NCBI GenBank assembly: GCA_037042915.1 | Contig: CM073193.1 | Location: 5,704,001 to 5,768,000 of the forward strand | DNA length: 64,000 bases | Direction of reading: 5' to 3' | Source: Auricularia sp. M13 | Taxonomy: Eukaryota > Basidiomycota > Agaricomycetes > Auriculariales > Auriculariaceae | Shown: positions 32,217-42,756 of the stretch, one piece after another | How the letters are laid out: every line of letters starts with the position of its first letter | How positions within the stretch are numbered: position 1 is the stretch's first letter | Notes under the pieces: model-generated | Told to the model about the DNA's origin: nothing | Seen by the model: the letters and a program-made list of their open reading frames with translations, nothing else | Database searches by the model: none | Translations under genes and position numbers: made by a program

Positions 32217-34170
32217 TTAGTCGTCCTCGTGGATGCCGGCGGGCCGCTTCAAGTTCTCCGTGTCGACGCCGGGGAGGGGCCACTGGCGCGCGAAGGTGCG
32301 CACTTCCTTCGCCAGCGCCTTAACGTCGGCGCTCTCGCCCGCCACGCGCACGAAGTCCTACGATGAAATGAGCGCTCAAGTATGCCATATGGACGGAGAA
32401 GCGTATAGCTACCTTGAGCAGCTTGGAGCCCGCGGCCTTCTGGAGCTCAAGCGAGAGCTGGACGGCGCGATGCAGGAAGCCGGCGACGGTTTCCATGTCG
32501 GCCTCGGTCATCGAGCGCGAGGTCAGCGCGGAGGTGCCGAGGCGGATGCCGCCCGGCGCCTGCGCGTTCTGGTCGCCCGACACGGCGTTCTCTGCACGGA
32601 TGGGTTAGGGGTGGGCTAGCGGAAGGAAAGAAAAAAAGAAACTGCGCACTGTTGATAGTGATACCCGCCAAGTCGCAGATCTTCTCGACCTTGGAGCCGG
32701 TGAGCTTGAGCGGGCGCAGGTCCCAAAGGATGAGGTGGTTGTCCGTCCCGCCCGTCTGGAGCTTGTACCCGTTCTTGAGCAGCGCGCTGCTCATGGCCTG
32801 CGCGTTCTTGATGACCTGCTGCGCGTATGCCTGCACATCGAACCTCAGTCTATGTCCAAGAACGTCGTCGGTGCCGCTCACCTTGAAGCTCGGCTGCGCC
32901 GCCTGCCCAAGCGCAACAGCAATCGCCGCAATAGTGTTATTATGCGGGCCGCCCTGGCACCCCGGGAAGACCGCCTCATTGACGCGCTTCTCAAGGTCCT
33001 TATGCTGCTCGCCGTCCTTGCGGAAGAAGATCAAGCCGGCGCGCGGTCCGCGCAGCGTCTTGTGCGTCGTGGTCGTGACGACGTCGCAGTACGCGAACGG
33101 GTCCGCGAGCGTGCCGGCGGCGACGAGGCCGGAGGTGTGCGCGATGTCGGCCATGAGCCACGCGCCGTGCTCGTCGGCCGTGGCGCGCAGCGACGCGTAG
33201 TCCCAGTCGCGCGGGTACGCGGACGCGCCACAGACGACGAGGCGCGGCTTGAAGAGGCGCGCCTGGTTGCGCAGCGCCGTGTAGTCGATCAGCTCCGTCG
33301 CGGGGTCGAGCCCGTACGGCAGCGACTGGAAGTAGATGGACGACGCGGAGATTTTCTTCTTGGCCGTCTGTGCAAATGCGTTAAGCATGGCGAATTAACT
33401 GAGATTACACGAAACTTACATAGTAACCATGGGTCAGATGGCCACCGTCCGGCAGACCAAGACCCATGAGCCTGTCCTGAGGCTGGATGAGCGCAGTGAG
33501 GGCCGCGAAGCTGGCAACATGTTTATTAGCATCGGGCCGATAATCCCGAACGACAAGCTCGTTGACTCACTTGGCCGTCTACAACCAAAGTCAGTAACTA
33601 AAAAAAATTGAACTGAACACGGCCAGACGCACGCTGCCCGAGTATGGCTGGACGTTGACGCCCCACTTGGCCGGGTCAAGGTTGAACGCCTTGAGGGCGC
33701 GGTCGCGGCACAGTTGCTCGAGCTCGTCGATCCACTCGTTACCGCCGTAGTACCGGGCTCCAGGAAGGCCCTCGGAGTACTTGTTGGTCAGGATGGAGCC
33801 GTTGGCCTCCATCGTGGCCCGGCTCGTCAGGTTCTAGATAGATGTTCGCTCATCGAAGGCCGCGGCGAGCAAGGCACGGACGAACCTCGGACGCGATGAG
33901 CTCGAGGCCGGAGAACTGGCGCCATGTCTCCTTGTCGATGATGTTCTGGATGGCGGGATCCGCCTGCGCCAGCGGCGTGTACAGATCCTTGTTCTAATGC
34001 ACAGAAAAAGTAAGTAACCGAGCAAGTAAGTAAGTAAGTAAAAGTAAGCTCACAAAGTCGTTAGGAGTAAAGGCCATGGTGCGGGCGAGCAGGACGGGGC
34101 GCAGACGGGGCGGGCGGGCGGCGGCGCGGGCGAGGAGGGCGGGGGATGGCAAGAGCGCACGGCGGAGCAT
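32217..34170 (-). CDS. SHM2: Serine hydroxymethyltransferase
   Basis: Nine exons: 34170-34054, 33993-33886, 33833-33633, 33578-33571, 33510-33420, 33367-32882, 32830-32650, 32591-32413, 32357-32217; 503 aa. PLP-dependent SHMT of one-carbon metabolism (serine + THF to glycine + methylene-THF). Motifs: [74 protein letters not shown], the PLP-lysine segment [33 protein letters not shown] and [20 protein letters not shown]. Exon 4 is only 8 nt (ACGGCCAA), needed to read GSTANFAAL. The N-terminus before MAFTPNDF is Arg/Ala/Leu-rich without acidic residues ([20 protein letters not shown]), like a mitochondrial presequence, so initiation at either ATG could give mitochondrial and cytosolic forms. 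The intron at 32881-32831 is 51 bp and in frame. The symbol follows yeast usage; paralog identity (SHM1 or SHM2) cannot be decided here. Confidence 0.95.
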
Positions 34171-35081
34171 GGCGACCGACGAATTTTATAGCGGCGCCAC
34201 ATGTCGCCTGCCACTTTGCTTCGGACCCTAAATTTTCTTTTCTTTGCGCTATCACCTCATCGGCCGACTCGGACGCGCGTTCTCACCGGCTCAGTCTCTG
34301 ACAGCGCGCTCCGCTCAGACTATCATTGACCACTCGAGTGCTGTATTTCTCAGTCTTCAGAGAGACTTGCCAGGCTAGTATCACTGCACCCGCTACTGCT
34401 CCAAGCCTCGTGCGATTAGACTATTATTGTTCCCTTGTTTCCATCGGTTGCATCGTACCCGTGTTGCATGGCTGCGGTTCGAGGACACTGCTTTGGGATC
34501 TCTATTACTGGCCCGGAGCAGACTCGGAATCTGGCTCGCCCCCCTCGACATTCTAGATCCTCCCTCTACTCTACGCCGTATACTGCACTTCGCGAACACA
34601 TTCTGGAGTCTGAATAGTTGGTGTCAATCACAATGGCAAATGACCAGGCTTCATGTGAAGATTGCGCAACGACAGCCAGATGATAATACCCCCGCCAGCA
34701 CTCGCCCTTTATATCAGTGGCATGGTCAACTATACGTCCCATGTGATCACAACATGGCATACGGGACGTAAACGATCTTATACTGGTATATTATGGCTCG
34801 GAGTATAGTATCAAGAGACTAAATGACGGTACGTGGAGATGTCAACAGCGTTGCGCCGCTAGACCGATGTAAGCCCCATTGGGCTGACGGATGCGTGAAG
34901 GGGTTCTTCAAGTTGTATAAAACAGCGCCGCGCAAAAAGTCACCAGCAGCGAGGGTGGGAAGGACACCGAGGCCTCGGTCGCCTCCCTGCGACTTGCGCC
35001 TCGCGTGAGATACCACAGACCAGGATTCTTCTTCGTCGATAGTCTTAAAAATATGCGTGAGAAACGACGCCGGGAATGCGA
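34171..35081. other. Spacer SHMT / A5, possible extra A5 exon
   Basis: SHMT 5' region plus, at 35027-34819 on the minus strand, an open stretch (TIDEEESWSVVSHARRKSQG...) preceded by a TTTTTAAG acceptor. It could be a third A5 exon reached from the GTGAGT donor at 35091; undecided. Confidence 0.4.
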
Positions 35082-36380
35082 CTACAGTGCACTCACCATT
35101 TCGACCTTTCCAAGCTCCGAGTCGTCAGGACCAGCCTGATCGTTCGCTGAATTTGGGCTGCTGGCCTCAGAGGGCGGCGAGTTGATGCTAACTAGTGGCT
35201 GCGTCGACGTCGGCGGGGACTCGATGCTGCGAGGGGGGTCTCTGGGCGAGGAGTCGCACGACGACGAGTCCGGCGTGGTGCTCAGGGACGGCACTGCCGC
35301 GGGCGTATCGGCCGTCGGGACTGCGGAAGGTTCGTGTAGCACTGGAAGCGTGGCCAGGGAAGGAAGAGAAGCGTCTGTGTCCTCGTCAATGGGTAATATG
35401 GTCCAGTGATTAGGTGTCACGAGCGACACTGGCTCCACGGATTGCGTTCGACGATGTCCGCGGGCCGCGCGAGGTGACGTCGGGCAAGCAGGCGATTGCG
35501 CGACGCGAGGGCAACGGGGAGACAGTGGCGGACCGGGCATGGGTGGGACTGCTCGAACGCGATTAGGTGACTGCAGCTGGTTGCCGACGTGCTTCGTTGG
35601 TGCAAGAGAAAGTGGCACGCGGGGAGCGAGCGAACGATGCTGCTGCTCAGAAGCAGCACGTCGGTGAGTGCCCAGCCCGTTCGATGAGGTCTGCTTTGCG
35701 ATGCGGTAAAGCTCTTGGCTTGCCTATAGAGATGCATCAGCCCAGTGTACGCAAATGACTCGGATTACCAAAGGACTGACCACGTAGGATTTATCCAGTT
35801 GTTTACGCTCAGCACCACGCTTCGCGGACATGGATGCAGACTTCAGGGCACAAAGACTCTCGAGCTTCAGCAAGGACCTCTCTTCGCAATGATAGAACTT
35901 GTCTCCCGTTTGATAGCGATGTAGAAAGCTGCTGTGTGGTACGCTGAGGGTACAGGCAGTCAAGTACTGAGGGACGGTGCGCCAGCGCGGTTCGATCGGC
36001 AGGGTCCAAGAGTTCTGCGAGGGCCAAGGCGACGTGTCACCCACAGAGATAGCGAAGTGTTGAAAATACTGATTCATCTCACGGATGTCGGTGATTCCGT
36101 TACCTAGAGTAGTAAAAACGACGACAGTGGCAACCATCGTATTCAGATTGCTGTCCACAACGAGACATGGACGCATCGGGAGAGAGCTTCCAGCGCTCTC
36201 GAGCCTATCCTTGTCGGTCTGCATCGCAACGGAAAGACCAGCAACGCTGCATGCCTCGGCAGCCTGCAGAACAGGCAAGACGGCGCTGAGCCGGGCAGCC
36301 CAGATTTGGCCTCGCTGCGGCGACTCCGGTAAGTCGACTCCGGGTCGAGAGATGTCCAAGGATAGGGTGGAGCCAGCCAT
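35082..36380 (-). CDS. Divergent family A protein, copy A5
   Basis: Two exons: 36380-35781 and 35723-35082; 413 aa. It is recognised as family A by order and spacing: LSAVLPVLQAAEACS helix, RPCLVVDSNLNTMVATVVVF, IREMNQYFQHFAISVGDT in place of the WNLLLxEIxxPxGD motif, LPIEPRWRTVPQYL, and a first intron at residue 200. The second exon is long, Pro/Ser/Thr-rich and probably disordered. No KEN motif is present in this model, which ends GKVEMVSAL. A GTGAGT donor exactly at VEM could instead splice to an exon ending at 34819. Head-to-head with B5 across 372 bp. Confidence 0.7.
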
Positions 36381-36752
36381 TGGGGATGATGAAGTCGGAG
36401 GTGCAAGCGACCATGAAATGCTTGTTTACATACGCGCTGCGGCCGCGCAGAACAACAGCCATTGTGTTCAGCAAGCAACAACGGCTCCACGGCAACGGGC
36501 ACAATGAAGAAGAATCGAGTCGACGCGCCGAGTTGATTCCGAACAAGAGTCGCCTTGTCTCGTGCGGACGCAGGCGCTGCCCGGATGCCTTGTACTGCGT
36601 ACTATAGTGATGTGTCTCGCGCATCCCGTTGTTCTCGGTGCACGTGAACAGTATGGAAGGCAGACGGTTGCACAGCAAAAGTCAGGAACGCGATATCGCG
36701 CCTTGTTCACTCTTATTTCAAGGTCCGCTGATATCCTCTTCCTTCCCTCGTC
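36381..36752. promoter_or_regulatory. Divergent spacer A5/B5, motif not found
   Basis: Longest of the five spacers. The TTTCRACCYCCGAC element of the other pairs was not found on either strand, in line with the greater divergence of both genes. Confidence 0.5.
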
Positions 36753-38283
36753 ATGGACGTCGTCGATAAGCCAAGTATGGCGGATATGCCTGACTTTGGT
36801 TCATTTGTTGTCGTATCTCTGGATCCAGTCGCCTCGGTAGCGGCGCTGGAAGACGAGCAAGCTACTCAGGAGGCTGCGGCGATGATTCCTGGGAAATATC
36901 TTGCTTTGGTCAATTTGGTGCGTCCTAGTCCTTTTTATTTCATCGCGCTAACTGTGGAGAAAGCCTGGAGAAATGGTTTACTCTAGCGAAATCGACGACA
37001 TCGAACTGTGTTTGTCTTTTCTTCTTGTCAGCCACGGCTTGCCCAAGCCTCCGTATGCGAAGGCTGCCGTTCCCATCGCTCCAGCACCGCCGCATCCCGA
37101 CTTGGACCCGGATCGAGCACCTGTTCATGCGTCGTCACCTCTGCCGTGGGCTGACTGTTACTTTCATACGCTGGAACGCGTCACCGCAACCGTGTCTCGT
37201 ATCTATCTGCATTCCACCACGGGTCCGAGCTTCACCGAAGACGAGCATGATGAAATCAGGTACATGTCTGGGATGGACACGCGGGCGTATCCCGCCTTTG
37301 GTGCTCGTGTCCCAGAAGTAGTCGAGGAACACGGCTCCGACGTCGCGCTCTCGTTCTCGCAGCATGGGCATTTAGAACCCGATGTCCGGAATGTGGTCCT
37401 CGATGATACTCCCTTTTTCCCTGTGCAGTGCAAGGAAGGCATACCCATGATGCGGATCCACGCCCAGATGTGGCTCGACATTACGGCTTTCGATACTCAC
37501 GACCATCCCGAGAATATCCATGCGGAGCAGCGGCGGCTTGTAGAGTAAGGTGACGATGTTCGACTATTACACTTGCGCTAACACGCCCCGCAGAATTGAG
37601 CGGCAGTGGGCGCGCCGCGCTGTCAGGAAGATGATGTCCAAGGAGCCCCAGACAACAGCTTGGCTTCAGGGTGCGGCTGGCGCGGACGCCCCTGAACTAG
37701 ACGAAGATGGCCGGTCAGTCGTCCGTAGTGCGTGCGCATATCCACTTATCGCATGACGCAAAGCAGCTCTGTCTCATTGGACGACGATGAATTGATTGGG
37801 CCAGACGACGCGATCGAACATCGCGCAGAACGCAGTAAGTTCTTCAAGTCGCGTGGTATCGAATTTGGTTAACCTATCTCTCTAGTGATGCAAGAAGACG
37901 CTGACCGCGACCCGGACAACGAGTCGGATGTACAGAGAAGTATCTCTCCCGTTCATCGTGGGGTCGACGTTGCACAATCAAGCGCATCCGGTATGTCGGT
38001 ATCCAGCAGCTCGAGTCACCATTCTGTGGCGGCAAGTGCTTCCTCAGGTGTGGATCTATTTCAGTCATTTGGTTTTAAACTGACCGCTTACGTGCTTAGG
38101 AGCAGGCGCCCTTACTCCAAGGAATTGGGGCGGTCTCTCCGGTACGTCAATCTTACACCTGGTTTCCTAAACCCTCACTCTCCAGTAGCTTTTCGCTGGA
38201 TCCTCTCAAACCTTGGTTCTGTCTTTTCGCGCGCAAGGTCCTACTTCTGGAGTATCCTGTGGCGGAGACCATTCGCGAAGTAG
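36753..38283 (+). CDS. Divergent family B protein, copy B5
   Basis: Seven exons: 36753-36917, 36964-37544, 37594-37713, 37767-37834, 37886-38047, 38100-38141, 38186-38283; 411 aa, all phases consistent. Exon 1 reads MDVVDKPSMADMPDFGSFVV, then SLDPVASVAALED and KYLALVNL. Core: VSHGLPKPPYAKAAVPIAPA, PLPWADCYFHTLERVTATVS, MWLDITAFDTHDHPENIHAE (counterpart of MWLxVxxxESYADP), then IERQWARRAVRKMM. A Ser-rich stretch and the C-terminus RWILSNLGSVFSRARSYFW plus SILWRRPFAK follow, an aromatic, basic, probably membrane-active helix. It has two more introns than B1-B3. Pairs with A5. Confidence 0.82.
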
Positions 38284-38474
38284 CTTTTTTTCGTTTTCTC
38301 TGTCCGACTCCGCCGGACCGACGGCTGTATTTGTGGTATTGCCATCCCCGCTGCATATATGACACACCCGCATTTCTCACTCCGTGCCCTGCTTTCTAAG
38401 TTAACCGCGCTTGTTCACGCGGTCCAGAACTCTTTGCATCCAGTCTCAAAGAACAGCAATAGCATGCATCGAAG

Positions 38475-38978
38475 CGGGCACTGGCTCCAGTAGCATCACA
38501 TCACTTCACGGGGCCATCGGCTTATCAGTCAGGGAATCCGGCACCAGGCTTCTTCGTGCCATCTCAAATGCCCGTCTACGACAATGTAAACACCATTTCC
38601 CCGCAAAACATTCCCTAATTTCTCAAAAGTTCCTTCACTTCCTTCTCACCCGAATACGCAATGGCCGAACAACGCTCCTTACATCCCACACAGCAGCCAC
38701 CATCAGCAGCAGGCCGCAAACCCACTGGCAGAACAGCGCGTCCAAGACTTAGGCTATAATGAGCAAAATCAGAACTTCAATCCGGACCCGCACCGACGGG
38801 CGTCCGCATTAGGCGTACGCCAGTCCACCTCACGATTGTGAGAGACATACAGTAGCTAACACTCGCGCAGATGCACCAGAGCGCACAGATGATCGCGGTC
38901 ACGAGCGAGAATGCAGCTCGCATGCCCGAGCGGTTTAGGGAGATTGCGGATCGAGTCGAGATCGTCATGCCCATTTAG
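38475..38978 (+). pseudogene. Fragment of a Pro/Gln/Asn-rich gene
   Basis: Coding-like sequence: FTGPSAYQSGNPAPGFFVPS, MPVYDNVNTISPQNIP, then after a one-base change of frame NFSKVPSLPSHPNTQWPNN and DLGYNEQNQNFNPDPHRRAS. A good intron (38815-38870, donor GTACGC, branch GCTAAC) leads to a last exon MHQSAQMIAVTSENAARMPE ending VEIVMPI. No start exon found. It may be a decaying gene or a real gene whose upstream splice I could not resolve. Family unknown. Confidence 0.4.
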
Positions 38979-39125
38979 AATCTAGATCTGAGGTTGGACT
39001 GCGACACGTACAGTACAGGCGGCATATTGCGGGCAATATAACTGGAATATTTACAAATACGGCTGCTGGATGTATCGAGCCATTCAGAACCCCTACGCAT
39101 GAGACAACCAGAAAAGCGGTAGCCA

Positions 39126-40197
39126 CTACGTCGACAACTTCGACGTGAGAAGATCCCAGACAGCCTTGCGGACTTCCTCCCGCTGACTTGCAGGCGATGC
39201 GGCGATGCGCTTTAGGTTATGGTTCCAATGAGTGGCGTTCGGCTCGGTACCCACGAGCTTCTGGCCCTCGGGATTCGCGACGAGGAAGAAGGGGACGTTG
39301 GCGTAGTCCTCCGTGGAGACGCCGATGACGGCGAGGAAAACTTTGGAGAGGATGGAAATGAGGCGCGGGAGTCTCGGGTCGTTGACACCGTTAGTCCTGA
39401 CCGTGCCCGGGGAGAGGTGCAGGAAGCGCAGGGTCGGTACGCGCTGGGCGAGCTCCTGCAGAATCAATAGCAAGTGAGATACTGGTGAAGCGGTGCTTCA
39501 TGCCGAAATCAATGATAGCGACTCGCCTGCCACAGAGAATCCATCGCAGTGCAGTCGCGCGTCATAGCCTGATACATAGAATACTTGCCCATCTTCTTCG
39601 CCTTCTCCAGCGTAACATCGCTCTCATCGAAGTTCTTGCTCCCCGCGCCCGCATGCCCAATAGCCGTAACACTCCCCTTCACGACGGGGCGCACGACGGT
39701 GAGATGGTACGCGAGGACGAAGCGCGAGACGACCGCCACGGCGAAGTGTGCGTCGAAGCCGTCGGCGAGCGGCGCGACCTCGGAGGAGTAGGCGGGCCCG
39801 CCCTGCGTCTGGATGAGGTGGTCGACGCCGCGCTCGCCCGCTGCGGCGGCAATCTCGCGCGCGGCGCGCTCGGTCTGCGCGATCGACGTGAAGTCGGCTT
39901 GAAAGAAGCGGAACTGCGGCGCAGCTGCGCCCTCCTCCGGCTTCGGTGCCGCCGCGGTGAGCTTTTCAACGGCCTCGCAACCTTCATTTTGCGGTAAGTA
40001 TGAGTTAGAATGAAAGTCAGAATGCAGCAATGCGCACCAGTGGTGGGGTTGCGCCCGACGATCCAGACTTCCGCGCCAGCCTGCGCAAAGCGCAGCGCGA
40101 CGCCGAGGCCGATGCCCTGCGTCGCGCCGGACACCACGACACGCTGCCCGCGCACGCTGACGCGCTCGTTTGACTTGGTGACTGCTGGCGGGGCCAT
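39126..40197 (-). CDS. Short-chain dehydrogenase-like protein, copy 1
   Basis: Three exons: 40197-40038, 39981-39527, 39455-39126; 314 aa. Rossmann motif RVVVSGATQGIGLGVALRFA (TGxxxGIG type) near residue 18, then VWIVGRN, FFQADFTSI, HLIQTQGGP in place of NNAG, and FLHLSPGTVRTN (PG motif). The usual catalytic YxxxK is not evident: the aligned segment is GKYSMYQAMTRDC, so activity cannot be assumed. Intron 2 has a GC donor (GCGAGT), while the paralog at 42757 has GTACGT at the same place. Probably cytosolic NAD(P)-binding; substrate unknown. Ends KAVWDLLTSKLST, almost identical to the paralog. Confidence 0.9.
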
Positions 40198-41012
40198 GAC
40201 CGATGGGAGGGGGGATCACTAGTCTCTGGCGGGGCTTTCGTTACCCAAGAGCCAACTGCCAACGCGTCTGTCGGCTGCTCGACGCGCGTTTGTGCCGGAA
40301 AGACCTGCCGCAGCTCAGTCTTCTGACTCTGAGGGATGTCCGGGCAGTATGAGTTCACTTCAGCGCCCGTACGCCATTTGGTGACTGGTTAGCGGCAGTG
40401 GCGAGCTGGAAATGCGACGGTCGATGTGTGGAGGTCACGGCAGAGCCATATCTGGCATTATGTAAGCACTACCCGTTCAGAGCTCAGGTTCTTCTGTTCA
40501 GTGTTCTCCGCTGAAACTGAAAGATCTAGTCTCAGGCGATCGAGATCAACGAGACAAGCAGCCTGGGTACCAGCCTTCGCGGGTATCTTGATGTCGTCAA
40601 TTAGTACTGGGGCATCTTACGTTCTACTTGTTGATATTGTGTCTCGCTATTAGTCCCCCCGTCTACATTTTCGGTCGGTTCAGCCTTTCGCCCTAAGCGT
40701 TTAATATGCCCACCGACCGGATGGGAACGATCCCCGGGTCCTCTGTGCGCACGCCGCCGATAGAGATCGCAGGGCCTACCAAAACGTACCATGTATCGAA
40801 TTCTTCTAAGATAGACAGAGTTACCATCTTTTCGATCTAACACACTGGACTCTACCGGACTGGCCATAATTTCCTGCAATTTATGGTCGGCGGCAGTCGA
40901 ACAAGCGGGAAGGCGGCGGAATGCGAAATGGTAATTGCCACCGGTTCCGGCTAGACCTCCTACCCGCCCCTTCGTCGTCGTCACCGACCCGCAGCCGCCC
41001 GTCTAGCCCGCC
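40198..41012. other. Divergent spacer SDR copy 1 / DUF7137-like gene
   Basis: No gene supported. 5' regions of two opposed genes. Confidence 0.5.
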
Positions 41013-41808
41013 ATGTCGCAGACAGCAGCGCCCAACCCGACGAACACGGCGTCGAACTCGAACTCGAACCCGCCGTCGACGACAATACCGCAGACGGCGC
41101 CGGCCGGCGGGGTGTCGTTCACGCAGCCGCCGCAGACGGCGTCGCCGTCGTTCTACAAAATCGCGCCGAACGCGCCCATAACGTTCGGGTTCACCGTGAC
41201 GTCGCTGTACAGCACGCCGACGGCGCTGACGTTCTCGGCGTTCTGCTCGCTCAACGGCAACACCTATTCCATCACGTCGGTGCCGCCGACGGCGACGGCG
41301 GTCACGTGGGACCCGTACGCTTACGAGCAGCAGCCCGGCGCCATCCCGCTCGCCGTTGCCACGTACCAGCTGCAGGTCGTCGACGAGCGCGGGCTGCAGG
41401 CTGTCCCTGCGCCCGGCCTGTTCAGCCCCAACCAGCAGGTCCGCTTTGCGCTCTACAGGCCGCAGCCGTACCAGGACCTCCCGGGTAAGTTTTACTCTGC
41501 TGTGCAATGTGCAGGCGGCTGGCTGGTCAGCGGCTGTCCATGTGGCATGCCGTTTTAGCCGCCCATTGCTCCCGCCGGCGCCGCCTGCATTCCGCCTGGA
41601 GTCTGCATTTGCTGCAGGCATCCAACCGTCTGCTCAAATTGACACCTACTGACTGTTTTTACGTGCAGATTGGCATTGCCCAGACTGCTCGAGCGCCATC
41701 GTCCGCGCCGTCACGCACCCCGCAATACTCATGGCGCTCGTCACTGCCCTTGCACTGTTCCTCGGCGGCTGGAACGTGCTCGGCCGCAGGCGTGCACCCC
41801 GCGCATGA
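41013..41808 (+). CDS. DUF7137-like single-span membrane protein
   Basis: Two exons, 41013-41484 and 41669-41808; 203 aa. A Ser/Thr/Asn/Pro-rich N-terminus is followed by a beta-rich region: FYKIAPNAPITFGFTVTSLY, TAVTWDPYAYEQQPGAIPLA, ATYQLQVVDERGLQAVPAPG and QQVRFALYRPQPYQDLPDWH. Then comes CPDC, a span ILMALVTALALFLGGW and the short basic tail NVLGRRRAPRA. This order (TWDP, PLAxATYxLxVxDxxG, QxxFxLYxPxxYxxL, WxCxxC, TM) matches the fungal DUF7137 group from memory; biochemical role unknown. No N-terminal signal peptide is clear, so topology is open. It sits between two inverted SDR paralogs. Confidence 0.8.
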
Positions 41809-42756
41809 CCGCAATTCCGCGCGCAGTTTAGAAGCGCCGTCGCCGTTGGACGCTGGTTCGGTCCTACCTTATGTCGTCTGGTCTAGTACCCCGCTTTCCC
41901 CTCTCCTCCTCGCATCGTCATGACACTACACATCCCACTCGGACTTGCAGCTCCCGCCTCATATCCACTATCCACTGGACTCGAGCCGCCCGGCCCCCAG
42001 TCTCCGTCCCGCGCAATGTCTTTACGTTGTTCCTCTCGTTTTCATCTGCATTTTTTCTGAGTCTGCCGGTTTCCAATCTCTTTATGGTTTGTTCAGTGAT
42101 GATCCTCGAAATGCTCAGTGTATCGCGAAGTATTATAGGTACCGCACTTTCGGCCTCGCTGTCTGGGCGAGGCTGCTGTTGCTACCGTCAGTTCCGAAAC
42201 CTCCCAGCTTGACCACGCTCAGCACTGCGGCGAGTCAGGGTTTCTAATGAGAACTTTGACTTTGACTTGCAGCGCACTGGCCGTGGAGGACAGCTTCGTA
42301 CAGCTTTCCTCCACGGGCTGTCAACATGTCATGGACGCCACCCGCGGAGAAGCCAGGAGGTCATAAGTGGCTATGCCAGCCGCTGCAAGCTCAACAGTGG
42401 GACTTGTCTACTGTACATGTCCTTTCACAGGAAGAAACTGGGGAAAGGGGACTCAACTGTGAAGCCCAATATGGCTGCCTTTGCCGCCGGCGTTGGACCT
42501 CCGACACCATGTTCTTACCAACGACAATTACTGTATAATGAGATCGAGCGATCTACAGTTGTCGACGAGGCGCTACGAGTACCAACGCGCGTGCAGCAGC
42601 TGACTCAGTCTCACGCTCGCTTCCTTCAGAAGCCTGTGCACGTGGTACACGCGTCGGGCGGCATTGCGCCATGGTAAGTTAAGTACATATGCAGCGAGGC
42701 CCAGGCGCGGCTCTGCCTTCAACTTGAACTCGCAACTTGCTTGCACTCCATCCCGC
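41809..42756. other. Intergenic, no gene supported
   Basis: Between the DUF7137-like gene and SDR copy 2. Frames are short or without support. A TTGGACCTCCGACACC string at 42493 partly resembles the paired-gene motif but no family gene follows. Confidence 0.45.

Noticed and set aside
4327-38283. Mating-type HD1/HD2 (homeodomain) identity for the divergent pairs
   Set aside because: Head-to-head arrangement fits, but no homeodomain WFxNxR-type motif is present in either family and no MIP or beta-flanking gene is nearby.
40881-41621. 246-codon minus-strand Arg-rich frame
   Set aside because: Antisense shadow of the DUF7137-like gene, with arginine-rich low-complexity translation.
42493-42508. 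GGACCTCCGACACC as another paired-gene promoter motif
   Set aside because: Only part of the motif matches and neither an A nor a B gene follows.
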